Origin: an uncultured Solobacterium sp.
GTDB taxonomy: Bacteria; Bacillota_I; Bacilli_A; Erysipelotrichales; Erysipelotrichaceae
Assembly (NCBI GenBank): GCA_927911475.1
Contig: CAKMPP010000097.1
Coordinates: forward strand, 1-5,829
Direction of reading: 5' to 3'
DNA: 5,829 nt
Shown here: positions 1-5,802 of the stretch, one piece after another
Position numbering within the stretch: the first letter of the stretch is position 1
Layout of the letters: each line of letters starts with the position of its first letter
The notes under the pieces: model-generated
The model's input: the letters and a program-made list of their open reading frames with translations, nothing else
Databases searched by the model: none
What the model was told of the DNA's origin: nothing
Program-made: the position numbers and the translations under genes

Positions 1-10
1 GAAAATAAAA

Positions 11-17
11 AGAGGAG
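11..17 (+). promoter_or_regulatory. Shine-Dalgarno site of the pilin-like gene
   Basis: AGAGGAG lies six bases before the ATG at 24, which is strong spacing and supports that start. Only ten bases lie upstream in the window, so no promoter can be judged. Confidence 0.85.
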
Positions 18-23
18 AAGAAT

Positions 24-365
24 ATGATTAACAAAATTAAAACAATTAAAACAACTGCTTTATTAACTTTATGTAGTTCAATTACAGCATTTTCAACTTT
101 AGCTGTTTCTGCTGAAGGAATTGACCAAAGTGCATTTAATACGTGGATTAAAAGTTATTTAGACCCCGCAACAAATATCTTGTTTGGGCTGATTCCAGTA
201 GTACTTGTTATCTATCTTTTGATTAAAGCGATTGATTGGTTTAAGAAAGATGCAAGTGGTGAGCAGACACAATCCTATTGGTCTACAGTCGCAAAGGGTG
301 TAACAGTAGGTGTAGTAGCACTATCAATCAATATCATTTTAAAAATCGTATCAATCAATATTTAA
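24..365 (+). CDS. Small secreted two-helix membrane protein, VirB2/pilin-like candidate
   Basis: The protein has 113 residues. Residues 1-30 form a clear signal peptide: a Lys-rich start (K4, K6, K9), a hydrophobic core, and a likely cleavage after A30 (VSA|EG). The mature part of about 83 residues has two hydrophobic segments, roughly 52-70 and 89-109, separated by a short polar loop (about 71-88). A signal peptide plus two helices in a small protein directly ahead of a VirB6-like gene is the plan of VirB2/TrbC-type pilins and related small T4SS subunits, so it is inferred to be a pilin-like or small channel component in the cell envelope. No catalytic motif is visible. The start is supported by the SD at 11-17. 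The next gene begins 30 bases after the stop. It could instead be an unrelated small membrane subunit of the same machine; the VirB2 call rests on architecture and position, not on a recognised sequence motif. Confidence 0.8.
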   Translation: MINKIKTIKTTALLTLCSSITAFSTLAVSAEGIDQSAFNTWIKSYLDPATNILFGLIPVVLVIYLLIKAIDWFKKDASGEQTQSYWSTVAKGVTVGVVALSINIILKIVSINI

Positions 366-385
366 TAAAGGCAGTAGCCGTAAAG

Positions 386-391
386 AAAGGA
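386..391 (+). promoter_or_regulatory. Shine-Dalgarno site of the VirB6-like gene
   Basis: AAAGGA, within a purine-rich stretch 382-391, precedes the ATG at 396 by four bases. A second in-frame ATG at 405 is 13 bases away and fits less well. This site is important because no comparable SD precedes 575 or 1681, so 396 appears to be the only real initiation point for the whole VirB6-like reading frame. Confidence 0.6.
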
Positions 392-395
392 CTAT

Positions 396-560
396 ATGGA
401 CTTGATGACAAGTGGATTTAGATCTATTATTTGGATTTTCTTAGGCTTGGTGTTAAAAGTAGTGGATTATATCTATTCAATCATTTTGCAGTTCTTCAGT
501 TTGAATATTAATCAATTCCCGTGGATCTGGACATTCTTTAAAATCATTTTGCAGCATTAG
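396..560 (+). CDS. N-terminal fragment of the VirB6-like protein (54 aa)
   Basis: This short frame encodes a 54-residue, very hydrophobic peptide with a helix at about 10-34 (rich in I, L, W, V, Y) and the beginning of a second near 41-52. It starts 30 bases after the pilin-like gene and is the only piece of the VirB6-like gene with an SD (386-391). It ends at TAG 558-560. In the frame that continues downstream, the codons right after the break read FAALAFFVLMRIAIMFF, which completes the second helix naturally. The repair that joins them is one extra T in the run 547-550, giving ATT TTT GCA GCA. An independent 54-residue membrane peptide cannot be excluded, but the seamless continuation argues that it is the head of the VirB6-like protein. 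Confidence 0.6.
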   Translation: MDLMTSGFRSIIWIFLGLVLKVVDYIYSIILQFFSLNINQFPWIWTFFKIILQH

Positions 561-574
561 CATTTTTTGTACTG

Positions 575-1675
575 ATGCGTATTGCAATCATGTTTTTCAA
601 ATCAGCCATGGGTGATACTGAAAGAATAGATAAGCTCAGTGGAGGAATGTTATTTCAAAGAGTATTAGCAATAGTAATAACTTTGTCTTTTATTCCTATT
701 TTGATGCCAGCTTTAAATACGTTTGTTGCAGAGAGTGCAAAAGCATTACCACAAATTGCTGTTACAAGTGAAGTGACACCTTCAGATATTATTATTGAAG
801 CTGGTTCAGCCAACTTAAAAGATAACAAACTTGGAGAGACTGATACAGGAATAAAACTAGAATCTGGTGAACATTACATTGATAAGATTAATGTTAGTAA
901 TGAAGGGATAAATGAAAAGGATGGAGGAGACTATAAGTATTTTAAAGATACGAGTAACTTGGTACTTAGTTTAATCCTTGGTGGAATGTGTTTGTATGTA
1001 TTCTTACAGGTAGCAATTCAGGTTATACAGCGCTTTGTAGGAATCTTATTAAAGATGGTTCTTGCACCATATGCGTTGTCAGGATTAGTTGATCCAGATG
1101 ATCAGGCTGCTTCAATGTGGTTCAAGCTTTGTTTTAGTGATTATCTGGGAATCTATTTCCAAATGGCTACGATATGGATAGCAATGTTATTTGCAACAAA
1201 CCTTCCAAATAATTTTAGTGGTTTAGCAAAAGGTTTAGCTTTTATTGGGGCACTGTTTTCCATCATCATTGCACCAAGTGGTGTAGCACAATTAATAGGT
1301 GCTGATGTTGGTTCTCAATCAGGATTACAAATGATGCAGCAAGCACAAATGCTAATGGGAGCCGTAGGGACTGGACTCAATATTGCGAAAGCTGGTGTTG
1401 GAATCGCAGGCGTAGGTGCATTAGCTGGTGCTGAAGTGGGAAAGACAGGCTTAGCAGCTGCTATCTATGCAGGTGGAAGAATGATGGGAGCACGTTCATT
1501 AAATCCAACTAGTGGAGGAAATGCTTCTGGGGGCGAAACGCCCCCAAGTGGAAATCGCACTAGTGGTGGAAATGCGAATGGTGGTTCTGGTTCCTCATCT
1601 GAGAAGGCTTCAGTAATGATAGAGGAATCTTATCCTATGCAGATGGTAGAGTTACAAACACTGGCACACGGCTAA
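575..1675 (+). CDS. Central part of the VirB6/TrbL-like polytopic membrane protein (366 aa)
   Basis: Numbered from the ATG at 575, the piece shows a helix near 30-50, a polar and acidic loop at about 51-126 likely outside the membrane, then hydrophobic segments near 129-150, 153-172, 183-206 and 216-240. After this comes an Ala/Gly-rich amphipathic stretch (about 249-305) and a Gly/Ser/Asn linker (about 307-342). The pattern of a large loop followed by a helix block and a flexible tail fits VirB6/TrbL-type channel proteins. The frame is open upstream to 542, and no SD precedes the ATGs at 575, 590 or 608, so 575 is probably an internal Met rather than a true start. The last 20 or so residues before the TAA at 1673-1675 (Met-rich, no obvious structure) may be out-of-frame sequence read after a second indel. 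The true product boundary is therefore uncertain. Confidence 0.7.
   Translation: MRIAIMFFKSAMGDTERIDKLSGGMLFQRVLAIVITLSFIPILMPALNTFVAESAKALPQIAVTSEVTPSDIIIEAGSANLKDNKLGETDTGIKLESGEHYIDKINVSNEGINEKDGGDYKYFKDTSNLVLSLILGGMCLYVFLQVAIQVIQRFVGILLKMVLAPYALSGLVDPDDQAASMWFKLCFSDYLGIYFQMATIWIAMLFATNLPNNFSGLAKGLAFIGALFSIIIAPSGVAQLIGADVGSQSGLQMMQQAQMLMGAVGTGLNIAKAGVGIAGVGALAGAEVGKTGLAAAIYAGGRMMGARSLNPTSGGNASGGETPPSGNRTSGGNANGGSGSSSEKASVMIEESYPMQMVELQTLAHG
1508..1575 (+). repeat. Imperfect direct repeat encoding TSGGNA twice
   Basis: Positions 1508-1524 and 1559-1575 share 16 of 17 bases (ACTAGTGG, A or T, GGAAATGC). The copies are 51 bases (17 codons) apart, so both encode TSGGNA in the same frame, within the Gly/Ser/Asn linker of the VirB6-like protein. 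This looks like an in-frame duplication of a flexible linker module. Confidence 0.75.
1528..1546 (+). repeat. GC-rich perfect hairpin inside the VirB6-like linker
   Basis: TGGGGGCG (1528-1535), an AAA loop, and CGCCCCCA (1539-1546) form an 8-bp perfect stem. Fourteen of 19 bases are G or C in an otherwise AT-rich window. No T-run follows, so it is not a typical rho-independent terminator. It codes in frame for part of SGGETPPSG. Confidence 0.8.
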
Positions 1676-1680
1676 ATGAT

Positions 1681-1929
1681 TTGAACTCTCACTCCAGATT
1701 AGGCAGCATGGCAAGTGCCTTTGGAAATTTCTGCTATACAAAATCCGCACAACGAGTTTTCAATAACAAGACACAACGTCAGAAAATGCAAGCTAGTATT
1801 TCTGGAGGTGAAAAAGCCAGAAATGTGATTGAAGGTATAAAGAGTGGTGTAAATGCGATACGTGCTCCACAGGTTGCACAAGCAAGAAGAGATGCATTAA
1901 TAGGAAATGGGAGGGTAAATAATGGATGA
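1681..1929 (+). CDS. C-terminal cytoplasmic tail of the VirB6-like protein (fragment, 82 aa)
   Basis: This frame is open from 1603 and ends at TGA 1927-1929. The only start-like codons are a TTG at 1681 and an ATG at 1708, neither with a convincing SD, so it is unlikely to be a separate gene. The sequence is hydrophilic and strongly basic, with K/R/Q-rich helices (for example near NNKTQRQKMQ) and no membrane segment, as expected for the cytosolic tail of a VirB6-like protein. The codons just upstream of 1681 read NTGTRLNDLNSHSRLG in the same frame and join smoothly, suggesting that the Gly-rich linker of the preceding piece continues into this tail. It overlaps the start of the VirB3-like gene by eight bases, the close packing seen throughout the operon, which also argues that this is the true end of the preceding gene. 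Confidence 0.6.
   Translation: MNSHSRLGSMASAFGNFCYTKSAQRVFNNKTQRQKMQASISGGEKARNVIEGIKSGVNAIRAPQVAQARRDALIGNGRVNNG
1909..1915 (+). promoter_or_regulatory. Shine-Dalgarno site of the VirB3-like gene
   Basis: GGGAGGG sits six bases before the ATG at 1922 and inside the end of the preceding reading frame. It fixes the start at 1922. The same heptamer precedes the VirB4 gene. Confidence 0.85.
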
Positions 1930-2257
1930 TGAGAAATTAAAGATACTGAGTTTTACGGCTCCAAAAAATTTCAAAAGTGGAAGATTAATCATGGGTAGAT
2001 TTAGATGGATAGATCTACTCATTTTAATTGCTGGTAGTACATTCAGTTTTTTAGGTGAAATAGTATACGTAGGATTTTTAAATCAAACAAATATATTAAT
2101 TATTCTTTTATTAATCTTTCCTGCTGCAATATCCTTCTTACTAACTGCATCCGCAAATATTTACCATAATAATTTATTGTTTTTAAAGATGGCAATAGAT
2201 TTTATTACTTCAAATAGAGTGTATCTTTGGGAGGGAATCTATCGAGATGAAAAATGA
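1922..2257 (+). CDS. VirB3/PrgI-like small membrane protein of the transfer apparatus
   Basis: The protein has 111 residues. A polar, basic N-terminus (1-29) is followed by two hydrophobic segments at about 30-53 and 58-77, then an amphipathic C-terminus (about 79-111) ending in a Trp/Tyr-containing, charged stretch (VYLWEGIYRDEK). Small two-helix proteins encoded immediately upstream of VirB4 are VirB3 or PrgI/TcpE-type subunits that dock the VirB4 ATPase to the membrane; in some systems VirB3 and VirB4 are fused. The role here is inferred from size, topology and position; no sequence signature of a named family was recognised with certainty. The start is set by the SD at 1909-1915. The gene overlaps the preceding frame by eight bases and VirB4 by 11, pointing to translational coupling and matched production of the two partners. 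Confidence 0.8.
   Translation: MDDEKLKILSFTAPKNFKSGRLIMGRFRWIDLLILIAGSTFSFLGEIVYVGFLNQTNILIILLLIFPAAISFLLTASANIYHNNLLFLKMAIDFITSNRVYLWEGIYRDEK
2229..2235 (+). promoter_or_regulatory. Shine-Dalgarno site of the VirB4 gene
   Basis: GGGAGGG lies 11 bases before the ATG at 2247, somewhat long spacing, and is embedded in the codons of the VirB3-like gene. An in-frame ATG at 2265 has only a weak purine stretch, so 2247 is preferred. Confidence 0.7.
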
Positions 2258-4847
2258 GAGAAAAATGAGCAGGCTTGAGAAAAAAGAATATCATAAGCTG
2301 CTCAAAACAAAGAAGGCAACAAAACAACTCCAGAAGAAAGTTGCGACTACTTTAAAATGGATGGACTTACAGTCCGTTGAAGATGATTGCATCATTATCG
2401 GTAAAGAGAAGAAATACTATATAAAGGGTATCAAATTGACTCCGCATAATATTTTCATTGATGAGATGAGCGAACAGCGTGCAAGAGTGGATGCAATCAG
2501 ATTAGTTTTGAATCAAATGCCTGATGAAGTATGGTTTGAATTTCCATACTCAAAAATCAATGCGGATAATTGGATTAATCAATTAAATGCTGAAGCTAGA
2601 AACGAAACCGATCAAGTTGTAAGTCGTATGATTGAGGCTGATTTGGAAAAGATTTATGATTTCCAAAAATACAACCGAGAAAAGGAATTCATGCTGTTGA
2701 TTCGTGATACAGATGAAAAGCGACTTCAAAAAAATCTAGAGGATTTATATAGACTTTGGACAAATGCAGGATTTTCACCGAAGGTACTCAATAGAAGAGA
2801 CTTTTATTCCTTGATTTCATTTTACTTTGAGAATTCCTTGATAACGGATTATACGTTTAGTCGAGGAATCTTTTCATATATGAATGTTCAGTATGAATTA
2901 GATTTAGAAAAAGACCAATATCAAAAGGTTGATTATACTGATACTTTTGCTAAACTGGGTAGTCCGATTACGAATGTCAAACCGAGTGAAAATATAGTCC
3001 AAAAGTCAAAGATTGCTCCTTTGGGATTACGTGTTAGAAATAAGAATATTGAGCTTGGTGATAAATTGATTAAATGTATTTTGATAACACAATTACCGCC
3101 AGTGTATACTCTTGGAATGCTTACGGATTTTTTAAATGATCCATCCATTAAGCTATTTATGAAGTCTAAAAAATCAAATGACAATATCAGTGCAATGCTG
3201 AATAAAGATTTGCGTAATATGAAAGAGCGTTATGCTAAATCAAAAGATGAGATGGAAAAGCAACGTATTATTACAGAGCTTGAGTCGCAGCAGACGTATA
3301 TTAATGATGTTATCCGAAAGTCGGATAGAACACATGACTTGACCATTATCTTTCAAGTCATTGCGGATGATGAAAAAGAGCTACGTGATAAAACAGATAA
3401 GTTACGCTCAGTGCTATCTTTGAACGGATTCCGTTTTACCTTTGCACCACTAATCCAAGAAGCTTTATTTAAGATTTGCACACCTTTATTTATCAAGTCA
3501 GGACTACCATCAATTATTGAAGAAAATATTTCTTTACCACAAACTTCTGATGGGATTGCTGGATTATATCCATTTATCTTTGAGACTTTAAACGACTCAG
3601 AAGGTTTCTTGCTGGGAGAGGAATTACAAAATGGCGGAAAGATATTCTTAGACCCATTTTATTACCTACATAATTCATCTGAAGCAGGAAAGCAAAATAG
3701 ATTAAATGGAAATTTCTGTATTGTTGGTTCTTCAGGTTCTGGTAAGACAACATTAACAGCATTAGTTATTCGTTCGCTGATTAGAAAAAAGACATATACG
3801 ATTTGGATCGACCCAGAGTCTAAGAATGAAAAGCTAACACAAATGTATGGTGGAACGTTTGTAGACTGGGGCAAGAGAGGCAACGTAATTAATGTCTTTG
3901 ATTTAAAACCGATTGATGTGGATGAAGGTGAAGATGATAACCTGATGTGGGATACGGCATTGGCAATAGATAAAGTAATTCAAGATGTCACTATTCTATT
4001 CCAATTCTTGTTTCCACAGATTGAAGAGGATGCTATTAGCTTTATTGGTGGAATTGTTAAGATGGCATATGAAGAGGTTGGCATCAAACCAGATGATAAC
4101 GGGAAGTATCAATCATTTAAGGGTTATACTAGAGAACAATATCCGACATTTGAAACCTTCAATGCGTGCCTATTAAAGGTTAGAGATGCAATGCATAATA
4201 AAGGGGATGGATATCAGGATGATGTGAAGCTATTAAACTCATTATCTAGAAAGATGTTCCGTATTTTAAATGAATGGTCTGTGTACTTAAATGGACATAC
4301 TACAATCAACGTAAATCCGAATGGGCGTAATATAGTATCCTTTGGAACAAAGGAATTATTCAACGCACCACAAGAATTAAAAAATGCATTGTACTATCTC
4401 ATGTTTAACTACTCATGGACACTATGCTTGAATGATAAGATAGAATCCGCATTTATTGTTGATGAAGCACATGATGTCATTCAAACTTCTCACACTGCTA
4501 AGATGGTTGCACAATTTGTAAGACGTTCTAGAAAATATAGAAACCTAATGTTTATCATCACACAAGAACCAGAAGATTTTGCAGCAGATAGCGTAATTAT
4601 GCACACGAGAGCGATGTTTAACAACTCAGCCTATAAGATAATCATGAAACTAAATAAGGATGCTACAGAGGGATTAGAAAAGCTTCAGGATATCAATGAA
4701 AATGAAACCTTCTGGGTGAAAAACGGATTCCAGCAAGGTGATGCATTGCTGATTCTTGGAGATAGACGGATTCCTATTCATGTTATTGCAACTCAAAATG
4801 AGCTATGGGAAATGGGAGCGATGTTATCAAGTGGAAAAACAAATTAG
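2247..4847 (+). CDS. virB4: VirB4-family conjugation ATPase (TrbE/TraE/PrgJ type)
   Basis: The 866-residue length is typical for a VirB4 ATPase. Residues 1-35 are Lys-rich and probably cytosolic. The region of about 40-400 resembles the N-terminal VirB4 (CagE/TrbE-like) domain, with a charged helical stretch near 320-370. The C-terminal half is a RecA/HerA-like motor. Walker A is GSSGSGKTT at 494-502 with the catalytic Lys at 500. Walker B is AFIVDEAHD with Asp739 and Glu740. Next come an Arg-rich RRSRKY at 759-764 and the FIITQEP strand at 769-775, whose Gln is usual in VirB4/VirD4/HerA ATPases. There are no clear membrane helices, so it would attach to the membrane through partners such as the VirB3-like protein encoded just upstream. 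It would hydrolyse ATP at the cytoplasmic face to drive assembly of the apparatus and substrate transfer. It is distinguished from a VirD4 coupling protein by the absence of N-terminal helices and by its gene context. The frame is intact, with no missing key residues. Confidence 0.96.
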   Translation: MKNERKMSRLEKKEYHKLLKTKKATKQLQKKVATTLKWMDLQSVEDDCIIIGKEKKYYIKGIKLTPHNIFIDEMSEQRARVDAIRLVLNQMPDEVWFEFPYSKINADNWINQLNAEARNETDQVVSRMIEADLEKIYDFQKYNREKEFMLLIRDTDEKRLQKNLEDLYRLWTNAGFSPKVLNRRDFYSLISFYFENSLITDYTFSRGIFSYMNVQYELDLEKDQYQKVDYTDTFAKLGSPITNVKPSENIVQKSKIAPLGLRVRNKNIELGDKLIKCILITQLPPVYTLGMLTDFLNDPSIKLFMKSKKSNDNISAMLNKDLRNMKERYAKSKDEMEKQRIITELESQQTYINDVIRKSDRTHDLTIIFQVIADDEKELRDKTDKLRSVLSLNGFRFTFAPLIQEALFKICTPLFIKSGLPSIIEENISLPQTSDGIAGLYPFIFETLNDSEGFLLGEELQNGGKIFLDPFYYLHNSSEAGKQNRLNGNFCIVGSSGSGKTTLTALVIRSLIRKKTYTIWIDPESKNEKLTQMYGGTFVDWGKRGNVINVFDLKPIDVDEGEDDNLMWDTALAIDKVIQDVTILFQFLFPQIEEDAISFIGGIVKMAYEEVGIKPDDNGKYQSFKGYTREQYPTFETFNACLLKVRDAMHNKGDGYQDDVKLLNSLSRKMFRILNEWSVYLNGHTTINVNPNGRNIVSFGTKELFNAPQELKNALYYLMFNYSWTLCLNDKIESAFIVDEAHDVIQTSHTAKMVAQFVRRSRKYRNLMFIITQEPEDFAADSVIMHTRAMFNNSAYKIIMKLNKDATEGLEKLQDINENETFWVKNGFQQGDALLILGDRRIPIHVIATQNELWEMGAMLSSGKTN
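4814..4818 (+). promoter_or_regulatory. Probable Shine-Dalgarno site of the NlpC/P60 gene
   Basis: GGGAG inside the end of the VirB4 gene precedes the GTG at 4831 by 12 bases. Earlier in-frame candidates (TTG 4756, ATG 4780, ATG 4798) lack an SD and would add residues that merely mirror VirB4 codons. Spacing is long, as for the VirB4 gene itself. Confidence 0.5.
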
Positions 4848-5799
4848 AAAGTTTAAAAAATACATTATTATTTTCGTGGCGATTTTAGGGATAGTATCTT
4901 TGACTATCCCTTTACTATCTATTGCAGCAGTTGTTGCTGCTCCTTTAGTTACTTTGGATGCATTAAAAGGATGGGTTACTGGATTCTTTGATAATGGCTA
5001 TAACGTGGATGATTGGTTTACTTCTATCTATCCGAAATTTGAACCATACGGAAGATATCCAGATATCAATGTAGCAGAAGCTATATCTTGTTATTATTTT
5101 CTTGAAACTGGGGAAGATATCAATGATGTTTATTTGATATCTGATTATGTAGTTAATTTTGACGGTTCAAAAACAATCAATCAGATTTATAGAAAAATTG
5201 AAACTAAAACGGGAATAGCTTTTTCTACGGAAGATAGAGAAAAAATCAAAGGATTGAGTGACCAAATTCAAGCTACGAGAAAAGATACAAAAAGTGCAAA
5301 ATATATAGATACATTGGGAACACCTGTTGCGGAGCCAATCGAACATGCTATAGCATGGCTTATCGACGTGGCAAATAATCCAGCGTGTGGTTATTCACAA
5401 ATACGTAGATTAGGGAATCCTGATTATGATTGTTCTTCTTTAATGGCATTTGCAATTCGTAGTGTAGGAATTGATGTGGCAGTAGGAAGTACACATACAA
5501 TGATTGACCAGTTTGAAGCTACTGGAAAGTTTGCATGGATACCTAGATGGATGCTAGGAGATATATCTGCTATTAATGTAAATGGTGGTAGTAGTTCCTT
5601 AAAAAGAGGAGATATTCTTTTACAAACACAATCGCATACGGAAATGTATCTGGGCGGTGGTATGAACGTTGGAGCACATTGCGATGAATATGGAGGTATT
5701 TTTGGAGCAAATGTAGGTGATCAAACTGGAAATGAAATATCTGTAACTCCATATTATGATGATAACTGGGAAGGCGTTCTACGCTATATAGGAGATTAA
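4831..5799 (+). CDS. Membrane-anchored NlpC/P60-type cell wall peptidase (VirB1/PrgK position)
   Basis: With the GTG start the protein has 322 residues. A basic N-terminus (K3, R6, K7, K9, K10) is followed by a long hydrophobic segment at about 11-40, likely a signal anchor that places the rest outside. Residues about 45-150 are a region I do not recognise. Residues about 168-320 form a papain-like peptidase of the NlpC/P60 or Amidase_5 type: DYDCSS with nucleophile Cys201, an RGDILL strand at 259-264, SHTEMYLG with His269, and a third polar residue, probably His283, in GAHCDE. Such enzymes cut peptide bonds in peptidoglycan; in Gram-positive T4SS operons (PrgK, TraG and relatives) they open the wall for the transfer channel. 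No muramidase or transglycosylase domain is evident, unlike many relatives with two catalytic domains. The gene overlaps VirB4 by 17 bases, and the next gene starts three bases after its stop. The start choice is moderately certain; the frame extends upstream to a TTG at 4756. Confidence 0.88.
   Translation: MEKQIRKFKKYIIIFVAILGIVSLTIPLLSIAAVVAAPLVTLDALKGWVTGFFDNGYNVDDWFTSIYPKFEPYGRYPDINVAEAISCYYFLETGEDINDVYLISDYVVNFDGSKTINQIYRKIETKTGIAFSTEDREKIKGLSDQIQATRKDTKSAKYIDTLGTPVAEPIEHAIAWLIDVANNPACGYSQIRRLGNPDYDCSSLMAFAIRSVGIDVAVGSTHTMIDQFEATGKFAWIPRWMLGDISAINVNGGSSSLKRGDILLQTQSHTEMYLGGGMNVGAHCDEYGGIFGANVGDQTGNEISVTPYYDDNWEGVLRYIGD
4887..4911 (+). repeat. 9-bp perfect inverted repeat early in the peptidase gene
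   Basis: AGGGATAGT (4887-4895) and ACTATCCCT (4903-4911) are exact reverse complements around a 7-base loop. The hairpin begins 39 bases after the VirB4 stop, within the codons of the membrane anchor. Only three T's follow the stem, so it is a poor terminator; it may be chance or an mRNA stability element. Confidence 0.5.
5790..5794 (+). promoter_or_regulatory. Shine-Dalgarno site of the next gene
   Basis: AGGAG spans the last codons of the peptidase gene and lies eight bases before the ATG at 5803. This is canonical spacing and supports a further gene in the operon. Confidence 0.7.
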
Positions 5800-5802
5800 A
5801 AA

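Larger units (their letters stand above)
396..1929 (+). pseudogene. VirB6/TrbL-like conjugation channel gene split by two apparent frameshifts
   Basis: Three consecutive open segments look like one gene. Segment one (396-560) starts with an SD and ends at TAG 558-560. Segment two continues in another frame, open from 542 to the TAA at 1673-1675. Segment three is open from 1603 to the TGA at 1927-1929. Both changes have the same sense and would each be repaired by adding one base. With both repaired, 396-1929 plus two bases gives 512 codons, a 511-residue protein. The conceptual product has N-terminal hydrophobic helices, a soluble acidic loop, a central block of several helices, a Gly/Ser/Asn-rich linker, and a basic cytoplasmic tail. 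That is the plan of Gram-positive VirB6/TrbL-type polytopic proteins (PrgH, TraL and similar), which form the inner membrane channel. It lies between a pilin-like gene and VirB3-like/VirB4 genes, the expected position. As read, full-length VirB6 cannot be made. Sequencing or assembly indels are the main alternative to true decay. The family call is by architecture and synteny. Confidence 0.7.

Noticed and set aside
366..395. Promoter or terminator in the gap between the first two genes
   Set aside because: The 30-base gap holds an SD but no visible -35/-10 pair, no stem-loop and no T-run.
542..560. Programmed ribosomal frameshifting in the VirB6-like gene
   Set aside because: The codons around the break (AAA ATC ATT TTG CAG CAT TAG) contain no X XXY YYZ slippery heptamer in the zero frame, and slipping at the upstream TTT AAA would meet a TAA at 539-541. 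No slippery site is seen in 1603-1675 either.
1528..1560. Rho-independent terminator at the GC hairpin
   Set aside because: The stem is strong, but the sequence after it (AGTGGAAATC) has no T-run, and the hairpin is in the middle of a coding frame.
1699..1881. 60-codon reverse-strand frame
   Set aside because: It is antisense to the tail of the VirB6-like gene, has no convincing SD or family pattern, and is best explained as a shadow frame.
2933..3184. 83-codon reverse-strand frame inside the VirB4 gene
   Set aside because: It lies wholly opposite an intact, well-supported VirB4 coding region and shows no recognisable protein features.
3574..3883. Two overlapping reverse-strand frames opposite the Walker A region
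   Set aside because: They are antisense to the most conserved part of VirB4, so their openness reflects codon constraint on the plus strand.
3985..4176. 63-codon plus-strand frame within VirB4
   Set aside because: It is an out-of-frame reading of VirB4 codons with no SD.
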